Below are positions 19,954 to 28,941 of a stretch of DNA of 64,000 nt, piece by piece. Position 1 is the stretch's first letter, and each line of letters starts with the position of its first letter. The notes under the pieces were generated by a model. The model was not told where the DNA came from. It worked only from the letters and a program-made list of their open reading frames with translations, and made no database searches. Source of the DNA: Mucilaginibacter gilvus (lineage in GTDB: Bacteria > Bacteroidota > Bacteroidia > Sphingobacteriales > Sphingobacteriaceae); NCBI RefSeq assembly GCF_004054195.1, contig NZ_SBIW01000003.1, positions 248,001-312,000 of the forward strand, in the 5' to 3' direction. The position numbers were made by a program, and so were the translations under genes.

Positions 19954-20979
19954 TTATCTGTAAACTCGTACGTACTCAACTTCCAGAGTGGCGTTGGTGA
20001 TGCTTGTATCTACCGCGCCGCCAAAGTTGCCGCCCATCGCCAAGTTCATGATCAGGAAGAAATTGTCATTAAACGGTGTGCTTGCACTGTTGGCAAAAGT
20101 ATGGAACACCGTGCCATCAACAGCAAACTTCATTTGGGTAGGGGTCCATTCCATGCTATAAACATGGAATTCGGTTGATGCGGTAGGTATCATGGTGGTG
20201 TTGCCTACGCCATTACCGCCAGAATGGCCCGGATAATGCAGCGTAGCGAATATTTTGTTTTGCTGATTACCTACGTGTTCCATAATATCAATTTCGCCAC
20301 AGGCAGGCCATGGGGTGGTATCTATACTGCTGCCCAATGCCCAAAGCGCAGGCCAGGTACCGGCGCCTGCAGGTAGTTTTGCCTTAAACTCCACACGGCC
20401 ATATTTAAAGTTGAATTTCCCTTTAGACAGTAAACGGGCAGAGGTATAGTTGTAGCCACTGAAGTTCTCCTTCTTGAGGGTGATCTTTAGCTTACCATCT
20501 GCCACGATAACGTTATCGGCGCGGTTGGTATAGTACTCCAACTCGTTGTTACCCCAACCGTTGTTGTTGCCCAGGTCGTAACCCCATTTGCCGGGATCCG
20601 GTGCTCCGGCTTTATCAAATTCGTCTGAAAAGATGAGCGACTCGCTCGCTGCCACGGTAACCTGCGAGGTTTGCGTAGTTGTGGTGCCTGCGGCGCTTTT
20701 AACGGTAACCTTTACGGTGTAAGTGCCCGCAACCGGGTACTTGTAAGTAACCGAGCCGGTAGTTGAAGTTTGGTAAACACCGTTGCCGAAATCGAACTCG
20801 TACGATGCCGCGTTGGTGGCCGTAACCGTAAATGTTACGTTACCGCTGTTATCCGCACTCGGAACTGTTTTTATCTCAATACTCGCCGGCTTTGTAGAGT
20901 CGGTTTTGTTATTGTCTTTGCTGCAACTTGTGAACAAGGCCACAAGTGCAATTACCATATAGATGTTTAAGTTTTTCAT
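19954..20979 (-). CDS. GH16 laminarinase-type lipoprotein with N-terminal PKD domain
   Basis: A 341-residue surface lipoprotein (Cys19 in FTSC). Residues about 30-112 form a PKD/Ig-like domain (FDFGNGVY and YKYPVAGTYTVKVTV). The GH16 catalytic domain follows from about 115, with GWGNNELEYYT and WPALWALG substrate-cleft segments and motif EIDIME at 229-234. These features are typical of bacterial laminarinases cutting beta-1,3-glucan. It is 6 bp after the stop of the upstream PKD lipoprotein gene, so it belongs to the SusCD operon that begins at 28645. Confidence 0.94.
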   Translation of the reverse strand: MKNLNIYMVIALVALFTSCSKDNNKTDSTKPASIEIKTVPSADNSGNVTFTVTATNAASYEFDFGNGVYQTSTTGSVTYKYPVAGTYTVKVTVKSAAGTTTTQTSQVTVAASESLIFSDEFDKAGAPDPGKWGYDLGNNNGWGNNELEYYTNRADNVIVADGKLKITLKKENFSGYNYTSARLLSKGKFNFKYGRVEFKAKLPAGAGTWPALWALGSSIDTTPWPACGEIDIMEHVGNQQNKIFATLHYPGHSGGNGVGNTTMIPTASTEFHVYSMEWTPTQMKFAVDGTVFHTFANSASTPFNDNFFLIMNLAMGGNFGGAVDTSITNATLEVEYVRVYR

Positions 20980-20985
20980 ATCTTA

Positions 20986-21882
20986 TTATTTAACTTTAAA
21001 TTTCTGATACCAGGCAAGCCCGTCGATACCGATGTTACGCAGGGTAATTGTGCTTGCGGTGATCGACAGTATTTCATAAGTATTGCCACCAGTGCCAAAG
21101 TTTATTAAACCGTTACCTGGAACTACGAATTGTATGCGCGTAGAGTTTGCGGCTGTTGAGCTGGAAGTTGCATTCATGAAGGTAAGCTTACGTGGTGCCG
21201 AAACATCAATGGTGTAGCAATTGTCGCCGCCGGATGCACCGTAAGAAGCACTTGCAGCAGCTATAGAGAACGATTGCCCCTTGTTGTTAATAGTAAGGGT
21301 CACGTTGTTATTGGCATCCTTGCTAAAGGTCATCTCATCATCATATAAGCACTCGGCACGCTGGTTAGGGTCGGCGCTGTAATAGTCTGAGCTGTATGTG
21401 TTAGTAGGGCCAACACCTACGTGCCCGGGAGTTTCGCGGGCAGACACCCAGGTTTTAGCGCCACTGCCGGTGAGGTTTACCAATAGAGCAGAAGGTATCT
21501 CGAACGCTACAAAAACGGTTATCTTTTTGGTAGTGGTTGAGGTTACCCCACCGGTACCTATTGCACTAACAATTATGGTATAATCGGAAGTGCCGGGGTT
21601 GGAATATTTGTGCGTTACCTTACCGGTTGGCACAATTTCCACATTGCCATCACCATAATCTACCTTGTAGGATACTGCACCGGTTGCTGTGGTAGTAATA
21701 CTTACATTACCACTGCCACCTCCATTTGGGTTAGCTGCATCTACACCTTCAATTTGCGTAGTTACAGCCACATCGGTAGGGGTGATGATCTTCCCGAAGG
21801 TATACTCCTGCTTTTTACAGCTCACCACCGCTATAACAGCCAGCAGGCAAGCCGCTGTTAATACTTTTATATTGATCTTCAT
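20986..21882 (-). CDS. PKD-domain surface lipoprotein, putative glycan-binding protein
   Basis: A 298-residue lipoprotein (Cys22 in VVSCKK). Residues about 38-128 are PKD-like (VDYGDGNVE and THKYSNPGTSDYTI). The remaining about 160 residues form a beta-rich domain beginning GSGAKTWVSARETPGHVGVG, which I recognise as recurring in PUL lipoproteins beside GH16 enzymes. No catalytic motif is seen. By position between two glycan-binding genes and a GH16 gene, it is probably a surface glycan-binding protein (SusE/F-like in role, not by homology). Confidence 0.75.
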   Translation of the reverse strand: MKINIKVLTAACLLAVIAVVSCKKQEYTFGKIITPTDVAVTTQIEGVDAANPNGGGSGNVSITTTATGAVSYKVDYGDGNVEIVPTGKVTHKYSNPGTSDYTIIVSAIGTGGVTSTTTKKITVFVAFEIPSALLVNLTGSGAKTWVSARETPGHVGVGPTNTYSSDYYSADPNQRAECLYDDEMTFSKDANNNVTLTINNKGQSFSIAAASASYGASGGDNCYTIDVSAPRKLTFMNATSSSTAANSTRIQFVVPGNGLINFGTGGNTYEILSITASTITLRNIGIDGLAWYQKFKVK

Positions 21883-21892
21883 TGTTGTTAAA

Positions 21893-23974
21893 TTAATTAA
21901 GTGTTATATCATCAAAATAGAAAGTGTAATTGGCCGACCCATCGCCTGCTGTACCGTTATCAAATATGAGTACTATCTTTTGATAATAGTTTGCGGTATT
22001 GATGGCGCTATAATCGAAAGTTAATTCTTCCCATTCATTAGCTTTTGTAGTCGATACCTCTTTTTCGAAACTGATACCGCCGTTGGTAAGGTTCTCTACT
22101 TTAAGCAGTACCTTAGCGCCAACCCTTGGCGACCATACCTTCATTTTAAAGGTCTTCTTGGTGAAGTCGATCGGGTTATCAAGCGTAATAAAGCTGCCGC
22201 CATAAGTTGCGCCCGGATTTTTTATCATCTTGGCGACTTTTGTACTGGTGTTTATACCACCCGAAGCCGGGTTATTTACCACGGTAACGTTACCGCCTTC
22301 AAAATCGGTAAAGGCGTAGTTTAGCGTTGACGATTGAAAATCGAGCGGGATACCTAAAACCGATGAAGGAGCAGGTAAAACTTTTAAATCATCCCAATAA
22401 AATACTTTGCCAGAACCGGCTACGCCAAAGTCGAAAAATACAGACGCTTTATCGTAATTAGTAGTTGCGCTAAAGGCCGGTGTACCTGCCGAATTGTTCA
22501 GGAAGTTGAACGTTAAGGTTTCCCATTGGTTGGCTAATGTGGTTACTACGTCTGTCTCAACAGATTTTGCGCCGTTGGTATGATCTTCCAATTTTAATTT
22601 GATGGTTAAGCCAGCCGCCGGGGAGTATACGCGCAGTGTCATTTGAGCAAAACCCGCTGTTATAGGTACTTTGGTTGCAAAGCCTGCCGGGGTACCAATG
22701 GTAACACCTGCCCAAACTTCGGCACCACCGGGTTTAGTGGTCTTTTTAACCTTATTAGCGGCGTTGACCGGGTCAACTGCATCTATAGTGCTGTTGTTGC
22801 CAAAATCGGTAACGGTGTAATCTGTATTTAATGCATCAAACGTTACCGGTAAGCTAATTTGTTGGATAGGCACGCTCATTTTCAGGTCGTCCATATAAAA
22901 CACTTTACCGCTTCCGCCCGTGCCAAAGTCAAAAAACATCGAAGCTTTATCATAAGTAAACGCCGGGTTAATAGCCGGGGTACCTGCCGAGTTGTTTTTA
23001 AAATCGAACGTTAAGGTTTCCCATGTATTGGCCACGGTTGTTTTTGTGTCTGTTTCAACAGAATTTGCGCCGTTGGCATGGTCTTCTAACTTTAACTTGA
23101 TAGTTAAGCCGGCAGCAGGAGAGTAAATTCTCGCCGTCATTTTCGAGTTAGCTACAGTAATGCCAACTTTGGTTGCAAACCCGGTTGCTACGCCTAAAGT
23201 TGTACCCGCCCATACCTCGGCACCGCCTGGTTTAGTAACTTTTAAAACTTTGTTCGCGGCATTTGCAGGGTCGGCTGCTACGCCGGATTGATTGCCACCA
23301 AAATCGCTGGTTGTATAATCGTAGTTAGGGTCGTCAAAGCTTAGCGGTAAGTCTATCTGCTTGCCAACCTTAATAACCTGCGTAGCCTGGGTGGTAGCTA
23401 CGCCGCCGCTGAGTGCGACAACGCGTACGGTATAAGTACCGGCTGCTTTGTAAGTATGTGCGGCTGGCTGACCTTCCAGGAAGGTGTCGAACGGTTCAGG
23501 GATAGTGCCAGTTTCATCACCGTAGTAAACATGATACATGGTCTCATAGTCTGCTTTTGCATCTACCGTAACCGTTAAACCATTGGTGGTTACAGCCGAT
23601 GTGAGGTTTGCGGGAGCGCGGAATGATACGGTAAGCGCCTGGGTAAACTCAACGGTTTTACCGCCAATGTTGTGCCCAACCAATTTTACAGTATAAGCGC
23701 CCTCTGCATACTTATGGTTGATGGTTTTGCCTGCGTTTACCTTGGCATAAGTATCGCCGACGTCGCCAAAATAAACATCGTAGCTGGTTACACCTTCACC
23801 GCCCGGTATAATGGTAACCAGGCCGGTATTATCCTGTGTAATGTTGAATAACACAGCCAGTTTACCGGGCGCGGCGGCCTGGGAAACAAACGATGTGTCA
23901 ATATAATCCTTTTTACAGCCCGCTACTGCGGCCAGTGCCAGGGTTAATGCTAAATAATATTTTATTGCCTTCAT
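21893..23974 (-). CDS. Multidomain surface lipoprotein: two PKD-like domains and three tandem carbohydrate-binding-like modules
   Basis: A 693-residue lipoprotein (Cys20 in VAGC) without a visible catalytic motif. Residues about 35-118 and 120-204 are PKD-like domains (VYFGD and VYYGDE with AGTYTVRVV). Then come three beta-sandwich modules of about 155 residues each, at about 208-367, 374-533 and 541-693. The first two are near copies sharing SPAAGLTIKLKLEDH, SVETD and SGKVFY.DDLK. The third is divergent (SPRVGAKVLLKVENLTNGG). The layout resembles CBM4/CBM9-like carbohydrate-binding modules. It probably extends from the cell surface to hold the beta-glucan substrate. It lies 11 bp from the next gene in the operon. 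Confidence 0.8.
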   Translation of the reverse strand: MKAIKYYLALTLALAAVAGCKKDYIDTSFVSQAAAPGKLAVLFNITQDNTGLVTIIPGGEGVTSYDVYFGDVGDTYAKVNAGKTINHKYAEGAYTVKLVGHNIGGKTVEFTQALTVSFRAPANLTSAVTTNGLTVTVDAKADYETMYHVYYGDETGTIPEPFDTFLEGQPAAHTYKAAGTYTVRVVALSGGVATTQATQVIKVGKQIDLPLSFDDPNYDYTTSDFGGNQSGVAADPANAANKVLKVTKPGGAEVWAGTTLGVATGFATKVGITVANSKMTARIYSPAAGLTIKLKLEDHANGANSVETDTKTTVANTWETLTFDFKNNSAGTPAINPAFTYDKASMFFDFGTGGSGKVFYMDDLKMSVPIQQISLPVTFDALNTDYTVTDFGNNSTIDAVDPVNAANKVKKTTKPGGAEVWAGVTIGTPAGFATKVPITAGFAQMTLRVYSPAAGLTIKLKLEDHTNGAKSVETDVVTTLANQWETLTFNFLNNSAGTPAFSATTNYDKASVFFDFGVAGSGKVFYWDDLKVLPAPSSVLGIPLDFQSSTLNYAFTDFEGGNVTVVNNPASGGINTSTKVAKMIKNPGATYGGSFITLDNPIDFTKKTFKMKVWSPRVGAKVLLKVENLTNGGISFEKEVSTTKANEWEELTFDYSAINTANYYQKIVLIFDNGTAGDGSANYTFYFDDITLN

Positions 23975-23991
23975 ATCTGTAATAATTAAGG

Positions 23992-25500
23992 TTAATAGCC
24001 GGGGTTTTGTGTGATACCTGTAATGGTTATCTCTGTCTGTGGGATAGGGAACAACTCATTTTTACCTGCTGTAAAACCGGTAAGTTTGGTTGCTGCCTGC
24101 CCGGTTCTAACAAGGTCGAAAAAGCGGTCGCCGTCCATAGCCAGCTCCAGCCTGCGCTCATCCCAAATAGCTTGTTTAAGCGCATCGCCCGTGGCAGTAG
24201 CATCGTGTGCATTATCTTTAAATGCACGGCGGCGTACCTGGTTAAGATAATTCAGCGCTTTCGCATTATCACCACCGCCGCGGTTTAGAGCTTCGGCAGC
24301 CATCAGCAAAACTTCTGAATAACGCATCACACGGAAGTTATTGAGGTAGTTTAACTCTATCTGGCCCGACGTTTCTCCCTTGCGCGGTAAATATTTGCCG
24401 TTGTAAAGGCCGGTGTTTTTATAAGGCGCAACCTGGTAGCTGATGCCATAGTCGGGGTGTGCTGCTTTATATGCCTCGATATTGAAAGCGGTGATATCCT
24501 TACGCTGATCGCCGGCTGCATAAGCGTTAGCCAGATTTTGCGACGGCAGATTGGTGCTCCAGCCCGCTGCGTAAGGCATTGCGCCGCTGCCGCTAATGCC
24601 TCTTATACCGTTTTGCTGTACAGCGTAGTTGCCCTGGCCGCGGGTTGCACCACCCCAGTTGTAATATGGCGAACCGTTGGTGTATTGGATCTCGAAAACA
24701 GATTCGCTGCCGTTTTCGCCTGATGCCAGGTATATGGATGGATAATCGGCAACCAGGGTAAATGCATTAGCTGCAATTATTGGCTCCAGCACGGCATCTG
24801 CTTCCTGGAATTTATTCTCGTACAAATAAACTTTTCCTAATAGGCCCTGGGCAGCGTATTTAGTAATGCGGCCCTGTTGCGATTGTGTTGCGGGTAAAGC
24901 GGCAATTGCAGCAATCAGGTCCTTCTCTATCTGTGCATACACTTCGGTTTTTGGCGAGCGCGCGAGTGTTCTTGCATCGGTAAGCGAGATGCGCTTATCA
25001 AGGAACAAAGGCACATCGCCCCACATTTTTACCAATGTAAAGTAGTAGTAGGCGCGCAGGAAATAAACCTCGCCGTACATGGCATCCTTACCACTGAAAT
25101 TAATGGTTTCACCAGCAGGGTTCTTGTCCTTGTTTTGAACAATGTAGTTGGTGCGGTTAACGCCTTCATAGGCTACCCTATACAGGTCCTCAAGCGCTGA
25201 ATTTATCGGCGTAAGCGTAAAATCGTCTATCTGTTGCAGCGCAAGCACATCAGAGGCACTCTCGCCACCTGCAACTGAATTGTCAGATGCTACATCGCCA
25301 ATTACGGTAGCCTGGTTTAACCATTGCACAGGTGTGTATGCACTGTTAACCATGGCGCGGTAATCGCTTTCAGATTTAAAGTAATCCAGATCGGTTACGA
25401 TAAAATCTTCGTGCGGATTATAATCAATAAACTTTTTACATGAACCCATTATCGTTGCAACAACAACCAGGGCAATCATCTTCATATATATCTTTTTCAT
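23992..25500 (-). CDS. SusD/RagB-type glycan-binding lipoprotein
   Basis: A 502-residue SusD protein. I choose ATG 25500 because it follows the susC stop (25520) by 19 bp and gives a clean lipoprotein signal ending MGSCKK. A longer frame from 25536 would overlap susC. Recognisable family segments are DYFKSESDYRAMVNSAY, an AYYYFTLVKMWGDVPL helix, the MRYSEVLLMAAEALNR TPR-like helix and C-terminal LFPIPQTEI. It pairs with the SusC encoded immediately upstream. Confidence 0.95.
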   Translation of the reverse strand: MKKIYMKMIALVVVATIMGSCKKFIDYNPHEDFIVTDLDYFKSESDYRAMVNSAYTPVQWLNQATVIGDVASDNSVAGGESASDVLALQQIDDFTLTPINSALEDLYRVAYEGVNRTNYIVQNKDKNPAGETINFSGKDAMYGEVYFLRAYYYFTLVKMWGDVPLFLDKRISLTDARTLARSPKTEVYAQIEKDLIAAIAALPATQSQQGRITKYAAQGLLGKVYLYENKFQEADAVLEPIIAANAFTLVADYPSIYLASGENGSESVFEIQYTNGSPYYNWGGATRGQGNYAVQQNGIRGISGSGAMPYAAGWSTNLPSQNLANAYAAGDQRKDITAFNIEAYKAAHPDYGISYQVAPYKNTGLYNGKYLPRKGETSGQIELNYLNNFRVMRYSEVLLMAAEALNRGGGDNAKALNYLNQVRRRAFKDNAHDATATGDALKQAIWDERRLELAMDGDRFFDLVRTGQAATKLTGFTAGKNELFPIPQTEITITGITQNPGY

Positions 25501-25519
25501 TGTTTTCCGGTTTAATTCA

Positions 25520-28500
25520 TTACAAGTTAATATCAAGCCCTACTGCGTAAATGCGTGCCTGGGGGTAGGCGCCACGGTCAATACCATTCTCTAACAGGTT
25601 TCCACCGCCCGATATTTCAGGATCGTAACCGTTGTATTTAGTGATAGTGAATGCATTTTTTACCTGGGCGTAGATCCTTACCGATTTAAACACATTTTTT
25701 AGCGTAGCTTTTGAGAAGGTGTACCCCAACTGGATGTTTTTCACTTTCACAAAAGAACCATCCTCAACATACCTGTCAGATACGCGGATGTTGCTGTTAG
25801 GGTCGGTGAACGAATAACGCGGGTTGCGTGCATCGTTTGTAGTGCCTTCGCCTGTCCATCTTGCCAGTACCGCGCGGTATTTATTGCTATAGTTGGCGTT
25901 ACGTTCATAAGCACGATAAATATCGTTCCCTATTGACGCGTAGGTTAAGGCGCTAAAATCAAAGCCCTTGTAAGCCATGCTAAGGTTCCAGCCTAAAGTA
26001 AAATTAGGAAAGGGGTCGCCTATTTTTACCTGGTCATCGGCGTTTATTAAACCGTCTTTATTGGTATCAACAAAGCGGATATCGCCGGGCTGTGCGCCGG
26101 CTTGTGTTGGCGCTGCAGCAATTTCAGCCGCGTTTTGGAACAAACCATCAGTTTTATAACCGTAGAAGTAAGCAGGCGTTTGGCCTTTTTCAAACACGGT
26201 AACGGTTTGCGACTGGCCATTAAAGAAACCACCACCCAGGATACGTGCAGTACCATCAGAGTTGGTAGCCGTTACCATGTTTTTAATGGTAGTAACGTTG
26301 AACGAGTTGTTTAGTTTAAACCCAGTGCCAATGGTTTCGTTATAGGCAATGGTAATATCTAAACCGGTGCTTTTTGTTGAGCCGATATTATAAGGCGGTA
26401 CGGGTAAAGTACCATATACACCTGGCGCATTTGGTGTAAATAATAACCCACTAACCCTTTTTTGGTAATAATCGGCAGAGATAGACAGCTTGTTGTGAAA
26501 CATGGTAAGATCGAACCCGATGTTGCCCTGTTTTTGTTTCTCCCATGCCAAATCATCATTACGTGAGGAAGCAAGGGTTGAGCCTGTGTAGAAAACGTTA
26601 CCAAAGTTATAGCCGTTACTATTGGCTGTAGAGCCGTAATCCGGGCCGCCCGTGTTTATTTTATTATACTGAGGGGATACGTTTTCGTTACCGGTTACAC
26701 CGTAGCTGCCGCGGATCTTTAAAAAATCGATGAACGAAGGTTTAAAGAACTCTTCGCTGGTAACCACCCAACCTAACGAACCTGCATAAAAATCGGCAAA
26801 CTTGTTGTTCACACCAAATGCGTATGAACCATCGCGGCGTGCCGAAAATGATGCCAGGTAGCGGTTCTTATAATCGTAGTTAACACGGCCAAAGTAGGAA
26901 AGGTTCCTTCTGAAGTATTGGTAGTACCCGCCTGTTTGGGCATTTGGGTTATCGGCACTGTTGGTGCCTGTTGCAGCAGAGTAATCAGCAAATTCCCATG
27001 AGTTGAACGGAACGTCCTGCCTGCCTACATTCATACCGTTACCGGTGATCTTGGCCATCGAAAAACCTAATACGGTTTCGAAGTGATGGTCTGTAGCAAC
27101 GTTGAAACTGTAGTTGGCAAAGTTCTCCCAGGTGTAGTTAAAATTGCTGTTTTTGCTTTGGTTTACACTGTTATGCCTACCTGTAATAGGGTTACCTGAG
27201 GCATCAAGGCCGTTTTCAACGTTCAGCGGGCCTAAGAATACCAGTGGTGTAAAGCTTTTAGATTTATCGTCGTATTTGGTGTAACCAAACCGGCTGTTAA
27301 CTTTTAAGCCTTTGATAATATCATACTGCAATTCAAACTTGCCGTAAATTTTAGTCCCGGTGTTGGTGTTGTAAGTGTTATCTAACTGGGTAAGCGGGTT
27401 AGATATCTCAGATATCAACAGGTTGCTATAGCCGTACTTGCTCGTTACATTCGGGTCGGTATTGAGAACAGATACGGTTGGGTCGAAGTTAAGCGCGTTA
27501 CCTATGGTGCTGTTAAAGGAGTTTTCCTGCACACCTTTGTTGTTGAGTAAAACGCCGGTGGTGTTTACGATGAACTTCAGTTTTGAGGTAAAATCGAAAG
27601 TGAGGTTAGCCGTGAAGGTACCACGATTAAAGTGCGATTTATCATAACCGCCAACTATACCACCCTGGCTAAGATAGCCTCCTGACAGGAAATAAGCCAT
27701 TTTTTCGCTGCCGCCACGTGCCGATATGTTATGCGATTGCATTGGCGCAGTGTGGAAGATCTCTTTCTGCCAGTTAGTACCCGCACCTAATACAGACAAG
27801 TCGGGGAAAATAACGTTACCGCCTGCGGCTACGCTGCCTTCGTTTACAATGGCCCCGTATTCGGATGCATTAAGTACACCAATGCGGCGGGAAACATCCT
27901 GAACGCCGTAGTTGCTGTTGATAGAAAATTCTGTTTTTTGATTTTTGCGGCCCGATTTTGTGGTTACCACAATAACGCCGTTACCGCCCTTAAGGCCGTA
28001 AATAGCTGTAGTAGCCGCATCTTTAAGCACGTTGATAGATTCGATATCCGATGGATTGATGGAGTTGAAATCATCGAGCGTTTGGATAGAACCGTCAACT
28101 ACCACGGTTGGGTCGTTACCCGAGAAAGATGGGATACCCCTTACCAGTACCGTAGGCCTTGCACCCGGCGAACCGGGCGTTAGTACCGTAACACCCGATA
28201 CCTGGCCTTGTAGTGCCTCTTCGGCACGTACAGCGTTCAGCTTTTTAATATCCGAGCTTTTTACTACAGATATAGCACCCGATATGTTGGTTACTTTTTG
28301 TGTGCCGTAGCCTACTACAACTACTTCGTTAAGTGCCAGGGCGTTGTCATCCAAAGCAAAGTTTTCAGCGCCGGCTGTGGTAACGTTTTTTTCAACACTT
28401 GTCATACCGATGAAAGAAACCATTACTACGCCACCACCTTGCGGCAGGTTGAGCGCATAATTGCCATTTACATCTGTTACTGTACCCAAAGTGGTGCCTT

Positions 28501-28645
28501 TAATGGCAACGGTAGCACCGGGTACGCCTTTTCCATCGGATTTCTGGGTTACTTTACCGGTTAAGCGGAGGGTTTGTGAATAAGCCTCGCCAACAAAACA
28601 AAACAGCAAAGCGATAACCACAAGAAACTTGAGTTTAAATTGCAT
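25520..28645 (-). CDS. SusC/RagA-type TonB-dependent outer membrane transporter
   Basis: First gene of the minus-strand beta-glucan operon. The 1041-residue product has a signal peptide ending GEAYSQ (about 24), a carboxypeptidase-regulatory-like domain at about 27-105 (GVPGATVAIKGTTLGTVTD), the SusC linker motif LNEVVVVGYGTQK, a plug at about 115-230, and a long barrel. There is no STN domain, so it is a plain importer not linked to FecR signalling. Its likely cargo is laminarin-type oligosaccharide released by the GH16 enzymes of the operon (inference). Expression is probably controlled by the divergent Y_Y_Y/LuxR regulator. Confidence 0.96.
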   Translation of the reverse strand: MQFKLKFLVVIALLFCFVGEAYSQTLRLTGKVTQKSDGKGVPGATVAIKGTTLGTVTDVNGNYALNLPQGGGVVMVSFIGMTSVEKNVTTAGAENFALDDNALALNEVVVVGYGTQKVTNISGAISVVKSSDIKKLNAVRAEEALQGQVSGVTVLTPGSPGARPTVLVRGIPSFSGNDPTVVVDGSIQTLDDFNSINPSDIESINVLKDAATTAIYGLKGGNGVIVVTTKSGRKNQKTEFSINSNYGVQDVSRRIGVLNASEYGAIVNEGSVAAGGNVIFPDLSVLGAGTNWQKEIFHTAPMQSHNISARGGSEKMAYFLSGGYLSQGGIVGGYDKSHFNRGTFTANLTFDFTSKLKFIVNTTGVLLNNKGVQENSFNSTIGNALNFDPTVSVLNTDPNVTSKYGYSNLLISEISNPLTQLDNTYNTNTGTKIYGKFELQYDIIKGLKVNSRFGYTKYDDKSKSFTPLVFLGPLNVENGLDASGNPITGRHNSVNQSKNSNFNYTWENFANYSFNVATDHHFETVLGFSMAKITGNGMNVGRQDVPFNSWEFADYSAATGTNSADNPNAQTGGYYQYFRRNLSYFGRVNYDYKNRYLASFSARRDGSYAFGVNNKFADFYAGSLGWVVTSEEFFKPSFIDFLKIRGSYGVTGNENVSPQYNKINTGGPDYGSTANSNGYNFGNVFYTGSTLASSRNDDLAWEKQKQGNIGFDLTMFHNKLSISADYYQKRVSGLLFTPNAPGVYGTLPVPPYNIGSTKSTGLDITIAYNETIGTGFKLNNSFNVTTIKNMVTATNSDGTARILGGGFFNGQSQTVTVFEKGQTPAYFYGYKTDGLFQNAAEIAAAPTQAGAQPGDIRFVDTNKDGLINADDQVKIGDPFPNFTLGWNLSMAYKGFDFSALTYASIGNDIYRAYERNANYSNKYRAVLARWTGEGTTNDARNPRYSFTDPNSNIRVSDRYVEDGSFVKVKNIQLGYTFSKATLKNVFKSVRIYAQVKNAFTITKYNGYDPEISGGGNLLENGIDRGAYPQARIYAVGLDINL

Positions 28646-28941
28646 AAGGTTAAATGTTAGTTTATAATTAATTTAAAGGGGCCTAAGCCCACGGTTGGTT
28701 GTAAAAGTTTTTTCCTAAAAAGATTTAGGTGCATGAAAATGCACACGGTTAGGTTAGATCATAAATTTGGTTATACGTTATATTGGTTTATAAAAAGCGA
28801 AGGATGCGCTGTTCATGGGGTCAAATGTATGTGATAGGTTATCGTTTGTACGAATATGGGACTACATCACTACTACACCAAGGCTAAAAAAAGTGATAAA
28901 AAAAGCGATATTAGTATCACCATTTATACCTCTGATTAACG
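28646..28941. promoter_or_regulatory. Divergent promoter region between susC and the Y_Y_Y/LuxR regulator gene
   Basis: A 296-bp AT-rich gap without an ORF. It contains two direct copies of CACGGTT followed by (A)GGTT, at 28690-28700 and 28744-28755, which are candidate binding sites because they lie 45-110 bp upstream of the susC start. A TATCGTTTG sequence near 28840 resembles the Bacteroidota -7 element for the rightward gene, with one extra spacer base. Confidence 0.4.
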
